Origin: Dama dama
Lineage: Eukaryota > Chordata > Mammalia > Artiodactyla > Cervidae
Direction: 5' to 3'
NCBI RefSeq assembly: GCF_033118175.1
Contig: NC_083696.1
Span: 39,231,001 to 39,295,000 of the forward strand
Length of the DNA stretch: 64,000 bases
Made by a program: the position numbers and the translations under genes. Numbering within the stretch: position 1 is the stretch's first letter; the number at the start of each line of letters is the position of its first letter. Below the pieces are notes generated by a model. It was not told the DNA's origin, did not search any database, and saw nothing but the letters and a program-made list of their open reading frames with translations. Shown here piece after piece: positions 34,301 through 41,400 of the stretch.

Positions 34301-36811
34301 AACATTCAGTTATACCTCTTAGATCTGAGGAAAGAAATGTCTTCCAATATTTTACTAACACAGAAATCAGAGAGTGATTTTTCTAACTTCAAATATATTA
34401 TTGGGATTCTTTGCACCAAGAACACAGCCTCTAAGCAATCTCAGAAGGATGTTGGGTCACAAGTACACATCAAGGACCACTGTATTCAGGGAGAAGTTTA
34501 CTGACTATTATAGAACTTGGTGGAACCCTATTCCCTGAGATCTATCTCAAGGCTGTGTGCCCCGAATGAGCCTTAGATATAAAAGCAGAGACTTTACTTT
34601 GCTGACAAAGGTTCATCTAGTCAAAGCTATGGTTTTTCCAGTAGTCATGTATGGAAGTACTGAAGAATTGATGATTTTGAACTGTGGTGTTGGACTTCTC
34701 CCCTAGAGAGTCTCTTGGATTGCAAGGAGATCAAACCAGTCAATCCTAAAGGAAATCAGTCCTGAATATTCATTGGAAGGACTGATGCTGAAGCTAAAAC
34801 TCCAATACTTTGGCCGCCTGATGTGAAGATCTGACTCATTTGAAAAGACCCTGATGCTGGGAAAGATTGGGGGCAGGAGGAGAAGGGGACGACAGAGGAT
34901 GAGATGCTGGATGGCATCACCAACTCGATGGACATGAGTTTGAGCAAGCTCTGGGAGTTGGTGATGGACAGAGAAGCCTGGTGTGCTGCAGTCCATGGGG
35001 TCGCAAAGAGTTGGACATGACTGAGCGACTGAACAAATCTGAGCTGAAGTGATATATCAAATGGATAACTAATGAGAACCCACTCTATAGCACAGGGAAC
35101 TCTACTCAATGCTCTGTGGTGACCTAAATGGGAAGGAAATTAAAGAAAGGGGTTATACATATACGTGTAGCTGATTCACTTTTCTGTACAGTAGAAACTA
35201 ACATAATATTTCAAAGAAAATATACTCCAATTAAATAAAAGTACTGGAAAGTCACATCAAAGATTTGAGTTTATCTGGGTAAAATATATTTGCAGCAAAT
35301 TCCAAAATTACCAAGGAAGAAAGTTGTTTGTGCAGCTTCCTTTGTTTTATACTTTGCATATGATTTGCTAGAGAAACATCAAGCTTTTTCTATAACATTA
35401 ATACAAACTATTAGCATTTAATGCTCAATATGTTTCATGTCTTCTTTGTGAAATTATACTATATAGAGTTTCAAGATTTATTTTCCTACATTTTTTTAGA
35501 ATAATCCAGTGATTAGACTCGCAGAAAATATAACTTACTCAGCTTTTTGTAGGGAAAGAATGACTTCTTCTCCATTTAACATCATCTGATATTGAAGTTC
35601 AGGTTCATATCTTTCCTAAAGATATTTAATAATATAATGATAATTTACATTTCTGAATCTATCTAAAATAATTATAATGATATAGGTAGCTGTACAGAAT
35701 GATAATTACAAATGCATGTAAGATAAAAGCAGTTCTCATGCTTCTAAAATATGTAAAAGGAAACAAATTTTACAGCAAAATAGATTTCCAAAAAGCACAA
35801 TAACATGGTAATAATACAGACTATATTCACTCTAATATGTAACATATGGACTTATCATTTGCTGTAACGTATGGTATACAGTCACTGACTGATGGTATAC
35901 AGTTCTGTACCCTAACGGATCCTAATAGGGTAATAATAAGGCATATATTTTTACTGCTTTAAAGCTAAACCAAATATACTAAAAAAGCTCAAACAAAAGC
36001 ATACTAAAAATTAAAATAAAAATTATAAAATGAAGAAAATATTTGCAAAAATGTAATAGTCAAAGAGTATCTTCAACACAGTAAAAAAAAATCTTGTAAA
36101 TTAATGAGATAATTTTATCTCATAGAAATGGCTGCCATTCCTGTCTTCCTTTATTTTGTTCTCCCCACAAACTTGGAGAAATGTCCAAGCTGCTTTATTC
36201 TTTCTGATCCAGAGAGTCAGTTAACTTCCTTCCTGCTGCTTCAGGGCAAAAGCACTTAAAGAAAACCTATGCCCTCTCCAGGGCAAAGGGGAGCTTTTGT
36301 ATAAATGGATTTCAAAATTAAACTATTAGATGTTGACTGTGACATCACTTCTACTAGTAAAAGGTCCTTTACTCTCTCATTAGATGACACCATGATCAAT
36401 CCACTGCTTACCTCTTTGCCATGCTTCTCTGTTTGGTTATTCTGTATCTCTCTTTTGTGTAAAATGTGTAGTTTCTTAGGATGAACTACTTCATACAGCT
36501 CTGATTCAAGTGTTTGTCTTATGGTCATTGCTAGAGAAAGAGACATAACATTGATATAAAATATGTAAATGTTTTTGTTGACTGGTTTGTTGAAATCGCA
36601 TGGAAGACAATTCCCATTGAAAAGAGAAACACTGAGAAGAATAATTTCCTTCTACCTAAGCTTTGATAACAAAGAATTTTTCTTTAGCTTTCTCTCCCTA
36701 TCCTGGAAAGACATGACAATGATGAAATAATTCTTTGGAATTGTCAGTATATTAGTGCTTACCTTGAGTCTGAATGATGAGCCAGAGGATGGAGAGCAGG
36801 ACCAAAGACAT
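20546..36811 (-). CDS. ADAMDEC1: ADAMDEC1, decysin-1 (ADAM-like, secreted zinc metalloprotease), 13 coding exons
   Basis: Read on the minus strand, 13 exons with GT/AG borders join in phase: 36811-36763, 36530-36412, 35615-35539, 34138-34060, 31933-31857, 30643-30457, 30231-30169, 29494-29423, 28406-28237, 27874-27793, 26802-26672, 25875-25701, 20626-20546. The sum is 1362 nt, giving 453 residues plus TAA. Seen: hydrophobic signal peptide (about residues 1-17); propeptide with Cys174 in an NHTCGV context and an R-S-S-R basic site at 187-190; reprolysin-type metalloprotease from about 197; zinc motif HELGHVLGMPD with H340, E341, H344 and D350; a disintegrin-like stub from about 403; sequons such as NQT, NIT, NHT and NMT. 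Family knowledge: ADAMDEC1 is a secreted ADAM relative of gut macrophages and stroma, distinguished by Asp as third zinc ligand and by lacking most of the disintegrin domain and all later domains. Human ADAMDEC1 is 470 residues as I recall it. No frameshift or internal stop is seen. Exon assignment rests on reading frames, splice sites and remembered similarity, not an alignment. Confidence 0.95.
22351..22397 (+). repeat. (CT)n-(GT)n microsatellite, ADAMDEC1 intron 12
   Basis: CTCTCTCT followed by about 15 GT/TG units ending near 22397. Confidence 0.9.
22680..22780 (-). mobile_element. Partial Bov-tA-like SINE (tRNA half)
   Basis: TGGGATCTTCTCAGATCATG...GCATTGGCAGGCAAATTCTT and GCCACCAGGGAAGCCC. 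Only the tRNA-related head is present. Confidence 0.75.
22866..23040 (+). mobile_element. MIR SINE
   Basis: MIR-type order TAGCTTTGTATTCTTGGATC, TTACTTAGCTTTTCTGAGTC and GTAGGTTTGTTGTGAGTAAT. Diverged but collinear. Confidence 0.7.
23367..23582 (-). mobile_element. Bov-tA SINE
   Basis: GCCCCATGGACTGTAGCCCA, core complement, and CTGAGCCACACGGGAAACCC. Confidence 0.9.
23882..24153 (+). mobile_element. BOV-A2 SINE dimer
   Basis: Two Bov-A units (23882-24000 and 24015-24135) joined by a short GCATGTATGCATGCATT linker, with an AGC-repeat tail. Confidence 0.93.
24634..24850 (+). mobile_element. Bov-tA SINE
   Basis: GGGCTTCCCAAGTGGTGCTA head, GGTTCAATCTCTGGG box B, core, AGGGTCAGACACCACTGAAG end. 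Inserted in an L1. Confidence 0.92.
25478..25650 (+). mobile_element. L1 3'-UTR fragment, intron 12
   Basis: CAGCACAGGGAGCTCAGCCT...GTATAGCTGATTCATGTTGT...ACATTGTAAAGCAGTTATAC, the sense 3' end of an old L1. Ends 50 bases from exon 12. Confidence 0.8.
25701..25875 (-). CDS. ADAMDEC1: ADAMDEC1 coding exon 12 (end of protease, start of disintegrin-like region)
   Basis: 175 nt, residues 370-427. Contains FSTRSRSHF, where human has a Cys at the position of Ser380, then Cys395 and the disintegrin-like PVCGNQLLEVGEDCDCGSPE. Donor GTATGC, acceptor ACAG. Confidence 0.96.
26672..26802 (-). CDS. ADAMDEC1: ADAMDEC1 coding exon 11 (zinc-binding site)
   Basis: 131 nt, residues 326-368, with HELGHVLGMPD at 340-350 followed by Cys357 and Cys362 in CPSGSCVMN. 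Asp at position 350 replaces the third His of classical ADAMs, the defining ADAMDEC1 feature. Donor GTGAGA, acceptor ACCAG. Confidence 0.97.
27141..27352 (-). mobile_element. Bov-tA SINE in intron 10
   Basis: TGACTCCATGGACGGTAGCC, core complement, and AAGCCACCAGGGAAGC end. Confidence 0.9.
27793..27874 (-). CDS. ADAMDEC1: ADAMDEC1 coding exon 10 (metalloprotease)
   Basis: 82 nt, residues 299-325 (GVGFKDRITGLAASNSLCTP...). Cys316 is the first cysteine of the catalytic domain. Donor GTTTGT is weaker than the others but in phase. Acceptor ACGCAG. Confidence 0.93.
28237..28406 (-). CDS. ADAMDEC1: ADAMDEC1 coding exon 9 (metalloprotease)
   Basis: 170 nt, residues 242-297 (IYNTIDVQVSLVGMEIW...HDHAQLL) plus two bases of Ser298. 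Acceptor CCCTCAG, donor GTAAGC. The VALVG-EIW block is typical of ADAM proteases. Confidence 0.96.
28445..29190 (-). mobile_element. Old L1 3' UTR in intron 8, split by an LTR-like insert
   Basis: Left part TTGAAGTATAGCCAATTTAC to about 28560; right part from 29081 continues the same L1 text (TTTTTCATTCG...AGTTCCCTGTGCTATACAGT). Confidence 0.85.
28565..29080 (+). mobile_element. Solo-LTR-like element in ADAMDEC1 intron 8
   Basis: About 516 bp from TGTCAGG to CTAACA, inserted in an L1. Contains TATATAAAT (28923-28931) preceded by a C-rich stretch, CpG-rich blocks, and no open frame. A TG...CA frame with a TATA box fits a solo LTR read on the plus strand. An exact target-site duplication is not visible, so the edges are provisional. 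Confidence 0.65.
29423..29494 (-). CDS. ADAMDEC1: ADAMDEC1 coding exon 8 (metalloprotease)
   Basis: 72 nt, residues 218-241 (YKMYNENITVIRSFVFDVIN...). Sequon NIT is present. Acceptor ACAG, donor GTAAGA. Phase 0 at both ends. Confidence 0.94.
30169..30231 (-). CDS. ADAMDEC1: ADAMDEC1 coding exon 7 (start of metalloprotease domain)
   Basis: 63 nt, residues 197-217 (GEEFLHAEKYIDLLLVLDNAF), where the KYIDL-LVLDNA strand begins the reprolysin fold. Acceptor TTAAG, donor GTGAGT. Confidence 0.93.
30457..30643 (-). CDS. ADAMDEC1: ADAMDEC1 coding exon 6 (end of propeptide)
   Basis: 187 nt, residues 135-196. Contains GYFTHHDQRYMIKPL, the cysteine-switch-like Cys174 in NHTCGV, and R-S-S-R at 187-190, a possible convertase site. 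Acceptor CACAG, donor GTGAGT. Confidence 0.96.
31857..31933 (-). CDS. ADAMDEC1: ADAMDEC1 coding exon 5 (propeptide)
   Basis: 77 nt, residues 109-133 (EHCYYKGHILNEKDS...CDGL) plus two bases of Arg134. Donor GTGAGC. The HCYYKG...CDGLRG block is a hallmark of ADAM propeptides. Confidence 0.95.
32518..32725 (+). mobile_element. Bov-tA SINE in intron 4
   Basis: GGCTTCCCGGGTGACTCAGA head, core ATGGCATCCCACTCCAGTAT, GAGTCAGACACGACTGAGTG end. Confidence 0.93.
33195..33303 (-). mobile_element. L1 3'-terminal fragment in intron 4
   Basis: Reverse complement of the ruminant L1 end: TTACAGTATTGTGTTGGTTT...CATCAACATGAATCAACCAT. Compare the end of the L1 at 61081-61160. Confidence 0.75.
33591..33830 (+). 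mobile_element. CHR-type tRNA-derived SINE in intron 4
   Basis: GGGACTTCCCTGGTGGTCCT head, CAGGGAACTAAGATCCCACA middle and an A/T tail. Confidence 0.87.
34060..34138 (-). CDS. ADAMDEC1: ADAMDEC1 coding exon 4 (propeptide)
   Basis: 79 nt, residues 83-108 (HLLGPDYTETYYSPGGEE...). Donor GTAGGT. The matching acceptor ACAG precedes it. Ends in phase 0. Confidence 0.93.
34573..35047 (+). mobile_element. BovB LINE 3' end in intron 3
   Basis: AAAAGCAGAGACTTTACTTT start, GTTTTTCCAGTAGTCATGTA, GTCGCAAAGAGTTGGACATG end. Antisense to ADAMDEC1. Confidence 0.92.
35050..35242 (+). mobile_element. L1 3'-UTR fragment in intron 3
   Basis: TATAGCACAGGGAACTCTAC...GTGTAGCTGATTCACTTTTC...ATACTCCAATTAAATAAAAG, directly after the BovB end. 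Confidence 0.82.
35539..35615 (-). CDS. ADAMDEC1: ADAMDEC1 coding exon 3 (propeptide)
   Basis: 77 nt, residues 57-81 (ERYEPELQYQMML...) plus two bases of codon 82. Donor GTAAGT, acceptor TTTAG. 77 nt is the usual size of this ADAM propeptide exon. Confidence 0.95.
36412..36530 (-). CDS. ADAMDEC1: ADAMDEC1 coding exon 2 (propeptide)
   Basis: 119 nt from acceptor CTAG to donor GTAAGC. Encodes residues 17-56, including VVHPKKLHILHKREIQNNQT, the ADAM propeptide start. Ends in phase 0 with KHGKE. Confidence 0.95.
36763..36811 (-). CDS. ADAMDEC1: ADAMDEC1 coding exon 1 (signal peptide)
   Basis: Encodes 16 residues plus one base, starting MSLVLLSILWLII, a typical signal-peptide core. The donor is GTAAGC just below 36763. 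The ATG at 36811-36809 has A at -3 (ACCAACATG). It corresponds to the internal second Met of the human protein; the human first Met is absent here (see findings). Confidence 0.9.
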
Positions 36812-36935
36812 GTTGGTACTGCAGGTAGCTGAGAAGTCCTACTCAGCACAAAGTTGTGATCTCCCCAGTTGTCCAGTTTTATCTCCCCTACTTCACTGTC
36901 CAGCTTTATCTGCCCCCTACTTCTCTTTACAAATT
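36812..36935 (-). promoter_or_regulatory. Presumed ADAMDEC1 promoter / 5' UTR with tandem GATAA repeat
   Basis: Directly upstream of the start codon. Two direct copies of a roughly 25-bp unit, 36923-36898 and 36894-36871 (minus sense), differ by one substitution and a 2-base indel. Each carries AGATAAA, a WGATAR motif that could also serve as a TATA variant. No canonical TATAAA was found. The transcription start is not determinable from sequence alone. Confidence 0.4.
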
Positions 36936-37742
36936 GAAAAAAAAAAAAGTTTTAAAAACCTCAAGCCTTCTTTGGAAGTTTAGGGAATGTTTCCTAATGG
37001 CTTTGGAAAGTTGCCAAGACATTGCACTGTCAAGATCATGAGAATGTTCCTCATTTCTGAGAGGTATTTATGTCTGTGGTTACATCTTGTTAAGGACTCA
37101 CATCTGGGCAACTGCTTGGCCCTGGTGCTCCAATAGCATGGGAAAGTACCTAATGAGACTGATATCTGTATATATATTTGCACACACATTTAATTCAGCC
37201 ATCACTCATGCTTTTCAGTAATCTTATAGAAATTAATCTATATATTTAGAAAATCTATCAGTCTGTACATGTTTTGAAAAAGTGTGTTGATCTTCTGGAC
37301 TAGCAAAAAGATAAAAATGCTTATAGAGAAAACTTAAATTGAGGGAAAAATAGTTGGTCACCCAATGGCCCAACATTATGTTTATATTTCTTTGATTTCA
37401 GATGACTTCCTTTGGATAAAATGCTAGAAACAGTATTATTTAGCAAAAAAAGGTAAAACAAAGTGAGATTCTTGGTATCCATTGACCTGGTATTTCTCAG
37501 AGTTAACTCTAAATTATATTCCTATTAGTAGAGTTTTCTCAATCTAAAAATCTATGCTCTTTACCTACTGAGTTTATTTTTTACTGATACATTTGGGAGT
37601 TTGCAAGCATCGGATTGTAAGTTTTATAGCAATCTCTCCATGTCTATGCTTCTCTTTGTTTTTCTACATTCTTTGGAGTCATTTAAGTTTTCTCTATAAT
37701 TTTCTTTATCTTTTGCTGGTCTAGAAGATCAACATTCTACAT
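36936..37742. other. Unassigned DNA upstream of ADAMDEC1
   Basis: No gene or clear transposon. A 12-base A tract lies at 36938-36949. May contain proximal regulatory sequence; none recognised. Confidence 0.4.
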
Positions 37743-37755
37743 GTATCCTATAGTA

Positions 37756-38009
37756 TGCATGCATGCATGCTAAGTTGCTCCAGTTGTGACCGACTCTGTG
37801 TGACCCCATGGAGAGCAGCCCATCAAGCTCCTCTGCCTATGGGACTTTCCAGGCAAGAATAATGGAGTGGGTTGCCATTTCCTTCTCTGATTTAATCGCT
37901 AAGTCATGTCCAACTCTTTGGAACCCCATGGACCTTAGCCCACTAGGCCCCTCTGTCCATGGGATTTTCCAGGCAAGAATATCAGAGTGGGTTGCCATTT
38001 CCTTCTCCC
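37756..38009 (-). mobile_element. BOV-A2 SINE dimer with 13-bp target-site duplication
   Basis: Two reverse-complement Bov-A units end to end, with a (TGCA)n start. Flanked by direct repeats GTATCCTATAGTA at 37743-37755 and 38010-38022. Confidence 0.93.
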
Positions 38010-38448
38010 GTATCCTATAGTAGTTACCACTAAAATTTAGCAAAATGAAATCTTAATAACATCTAACTACCATCAAATAATACAAGACCCTGAAACGGTG
38101 TAGCCCTTCTTAGCATCCCGTCCCTAGCCACCTTACATGTTGTAAGGTGTTTTAATTCCACCATGATTTCATCCCCTGGTCATTATAGTTAGTTCTGTGT
38201 TTTATACAGATGCTATTTGAAATTATTCGTAAGAATACCATCTTCTTTTCTCCAAGATTCTTTTTTGTAAAACATATTTTCTAACAAATCATCTCTTAGA
38301 GTAAACAGTACTGTGTTTTAAAATTCTTTAAAATTCCCAGGAGACTATATTTATTTCACTATATTCTTTAATGGTATTTAGGTGGGAATACAGTTTTAGG
38401 ATGACAATAAATGTACCAGCGTTTGGGAACTATTTTACTGTTTTTTTT

Positions 38449-38459
38449 GGGGGGGGGGG
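38449..38459 (+). repeat. Poly-G tract after a T tract
   Basis: Eleven consecutive G directly after eight T. Confidence 0.95.
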
Positions 38460-38501
38460 AATTCATATTACTGTTGAAAATTCTTTGACTATTAAATAAC
38501 A

Positions 38502-38527
38502 AATTATTATTATTATTATTATTATTA
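38502..38527 (+). repeat. (ATT)n microsatellite
   Basis: About eight ATT units just upstream of a Bov-tA SINE. Confidence 0.9.
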
Positions 38528-38550
38528 ATGTTTCTATTTATGCAAATAAT

Positions 38551-38777
38551 AGGGCTTCCCAGGTGGTGCTAGTGGTAAAAGTACTTGCCTACCAATGCAG
38601 AAGACATAAGACATGCAGGTTCGATCCCTGGGTTGGGAAGAGCCTCTGGAGGAGGGCATGACAATCCACTCCAGTATTCTTGCCTGAAGAATCCCATGGA
38701 CAGAGCAGCCTGGTGGGCTACAGTCCATAGGGTTGCAAAGAGTCGGACTCGACTGAAGCAACTTAGCAGCAGCAGCA
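38551..38777 (+). mobile_element. Bov-tA SINE
   Basis: GGGCTTCCCAGGTGGTGCTA head, GGTTCGATCCCTGGG, core, GAGTCGGACTCGACTGAAGC end with AGC repeats. Confidence 0.93.
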
Positions 38778-38934
38778 TACTACTAATATTTCAAGATAAA
38801 TTAGATATTTATTGAGATCACATTAATTTGAGTTTACACTAAATTAATACTACATTTCTGGGCATTTCAAGATGACCCTGATACTATCCTTGAAAATGAA
38901 AGCGTAAGTTGTCCAGTGGTTTCCAACTGAACAC

Positions 38935-39108
38935 CAGTTCTCCCAGATTGCAGGTGGATTCTTTCCTGTCTGAGCCACCAGGGAAGCCCAAAAATACTGG
39001 AGTGGGTAGCCTACCCCTTCTCCAGCAGATCTTCCTGATCCAGGAGTTGAACTGGATCTCCTGCATTGCAGGTGGATTCTTTAGCAGCTGAGCTACCAGG
39101 GAAGCCCA
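38935..39108 (-). mobile_element. Rearranged Bov-tA-like SINE with duplicated tRNA end
   Basis: The GAGCCACCAGGGAAGCCC-type terminus appears twice (38971-38989 and 39090-39108) around a short core. Confidence 0.75.
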
Positions 39109-39249
39109 ATGGTATCCTTAGTATTCCTATAATAAAGTCTAATAATAGAGATTAATCTACAAATAGATACAGTTTATGCAAATGGTAAATATTGTGACCG
39201 AGGCTTGTGCATTATATTCAGGTAGATTTTAGAATACATCATTTGGTGT

Positions 39250-39275
39250 GGGGTGGGGTGGGTGCGGGTGCGGGG
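39250..39275 (+). other. G-quadruplex-forming motif
   Basis: Five G runs of 4, 4, 3, 3 and 4 separated by T, T, TGC and TGC. Fits the canonical G4 pattern with loops of 1-3. Lies 2.4 kb upstream of the ADAMDEC1 start. Confidence 0.8.
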
Positions 39276-39435
39276 AGAGAGTCAGAATATTATTAGCTAG
39301 AAAAGAAATAGTGGAAGGAGTATTCTGGTAAGAGAAAACTAAGTGAGAAAAGCCAATGGATATGTAGAAAACAGAAACGTTTGTGTAACTACAGTCCGTT
39401 TCCATGACTTGAATACAGCATACAAAGTAAGTATT

Positions 39436-39545
39436 CACCCCACTCTGGCATTCTTGCCTGGGAAATCCCATGAACAGAGGAGCCTGGCAGGCTATGATCT
39501 ACAGGATTGAAAAGAGTTGGAAACAACTTAGAGACTAACCAACAA
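39436..39545 (+). mobile_element. Partial Bov-A/Bov-tA SINE
   Basis: CCACTCTGGCATTCTTGCCT...GGAAACAACTTAGAGACTAA: only the 3' half. Confidence 0.8.
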
Positions 39546-39689
39546 AAAGCTTATGGAGAGACAAATATTAAAGGCCTTAAAGACAGTGGTGCATATTTGT
39601 ACATATCTTAGAAATAGTTAGCTCATAAAATTATCACATTTGCTAAATGATTGGATGTAGCAACTAAGGGTATAGAAAAATCTTCAATG

Positions 39690-39800
39690 ATTTTTATTTT
39701 TTTTTTTGTCCATGGAATTCTTTTATTTCATTTTATTTTATTTTATATTGTAGTGGTTTTTGCCATACTTTGACATGAACCAGCCATGGATTTTTAAGGT
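39690..39800 (-). mobile_element. L1 3'-terminal fragment
   Basis: TATTGTAGTGGTTTTTGCCA...GACATGAACCAGCCATGGAT, complement of the ruminant L1 end, with (ATTTT)n on its left side. Confidence 0.75.
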
Positions 39801-40009
39801 GACGTTTGAGCAACGGTATGAATTTTACAGATGTCGTCTTCCAATTTGGTTAGTTAGTGGGAGTTGCAGTTTAGTTAAAACTCTTAAAGGCAGGATATAT
39901 AAATCCTGGTGTGTCCTTCAGGAGCACAGTACCCTGAAGATAACAAATGTTTGAAAATATGGATGTTCAGTGAAAGAAGTTTGTTAACTGCACTATCTGC
40001 CTGAGATAC

Positions 40010-40281
40010 TGGAGAAGGCAATGGCTTCTCCACCCCACTCCAGTACTCTTGCCTGGAAAATCCCATGGACCAAGGAGCTTGGTGGGCTGCAGTCCATGGG
40101 GTCGCTAAGAGTCTGACACGACTGAGCGACTTCACTTTCAGTTTTCACTTTCATGCATTGGAGAAGGAAATGACAACCCACTCCAGTGTTCTCGCCTGGA
40201 GAATCCCAGGGACGGCGGGGCCTGGTGGGCTGCCGTCTATGGGGTCGCACTGAGTCGGACACGACTGAAGTGACTTAGCAA
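40010..40281 (+). mobile_element. BOV-A2 SINE dimer
   Basis: Two Bov-A units, the first carrying a short inserted GGCTTCT, the second GGAGAAGGAAATGACAACCC...GAGTCGGACACGACTGAAGT. Confidence 0.94.
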
Positions 40282-41014
40282 GATATTGATGCTGTTTGTT
40301 AAGAGAGTTGAGTATCAGTCTATAAATTAAAGCTGGGGAAATAACAGTGAAGGGGTTGTTTACTTAATGCATCTGGAGGGAACAAGGAATGATATATACA
40401 TGTACCATTCTGAATAAAATATCCAAGGAATTACTAAACATAGGGCTTAATTTATGATGATAAAACTAAGAAATCATGGCAAATATCCTGACCACAGAGA
40501 GTTTTGTTCCCATAAAAATCAACAACTTAACAGTAATTGGAAAGTTTCATGATAAAGTATACTTGATGATTAGGGAAGTTGTTTAAATACTGTTTAACTA
40601 GAAATAAAACAGCAACATGAATAAAAATGACAAAAATCCTTTAAAATGTAAGTATTTTCCATGCATTCTTTTATTTGGTAATTGTAATAGATTTAAGTCG
40701 TTGTTTCAAAGGTTATGATTCCCAATTTATAGATGACTCAAAAATACTTAGTACAAATCATCCAGAAGGTATGTAATATCTGTCTCTTAAGTCACTGACA
40801 TAGAAGAGTTGCTTGATATGAGAACTAAAGTATTTCAAATATTTTATTGAGGGAGATATCCATGATGGCTTCAATTGTTTCAAAGAAGAAGCCTATTTTA
40901 AAAATATGAGAGGATAGTAATTAGTGGGTTGTGTGAGAGATTTGAGATGAGAAGAGAGGGTTTAGAATAATTAAACATAGGGGTTGATACGTATACACTA
41001 TGGATATTATGTGT
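40282..41014. other. Unassigned intergenic DNA
   Basis: AT-rich, no gene seen. A weak MIR/L2-like stretch near 40650-40740 is too diverged to call. Confidence 0.45.
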
Positions 41015-41128
41015 GAAATAGATAACTAATGACAATATACTGTATAGCACAGGGACCTCTACTTAGTGCACTCTGGTGTCCTGAATGGGAAGGAAGTACA
41101 AAAGGAGGGGATATATGTATATGTGTAC
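41015..41128 (+). mobile_element. L1 3'-UTR fragment
   Basis: TGTATAGCACAGGGACCTCT...GATATATGTATATGTGTACG, as at 35050 and 25478. Confidence 0.78.
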
Positions 41129-41139
41129 GCACATGTGTG

Positions 41140-41275
41140 GGCTTCCCAGGTGGTGCTAGTGGTAAAGAACCCACCTGCCAATGCAGGAGATGTGAGAGAC
41201 CCAGGGAGATTCAATCCTTGGGTCAGGACGATCCCCTGGAGGAGTGCAGGGTAGCCCACTCAAGTCTTCTTGCTA
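41140..41275 (+). mobile_element. Partial Bov-tA SINE
   Basis: GGGCTTCCCAGGTGGTGCTA head through GTAGCCCACTCAAGTCTTCT. The 3' part is missing. Confidence 0.85.
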
Positions 41276-41400
41276 TAATTAAAACCTATTCATACTCATC
41301 AACAAAATTACAACTATTTCTCCCCCAAATATAAGTATTCACCTGACTCTCATTTTCCTTACTCTTTCCCAAGTCCTACGTTGTGTTGATAGTACCTAGA

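Noticed and set aside
36256..36546. Unspliced open frame around ADAMDEC1 exon 2
   Set aside because: It reads through the acceptor at 36531-36532 and the donor at 36410-36411. Only 36412-36530 is exon.
36652..36849. Open frame starting at GTG 36849 that covers the human-like ADAMDEC1 leader
   Set aside because: It runs out of frame through exon 1 and into intron 1. The spliced frame from the ATG at 36811 is the one that matches the protein.
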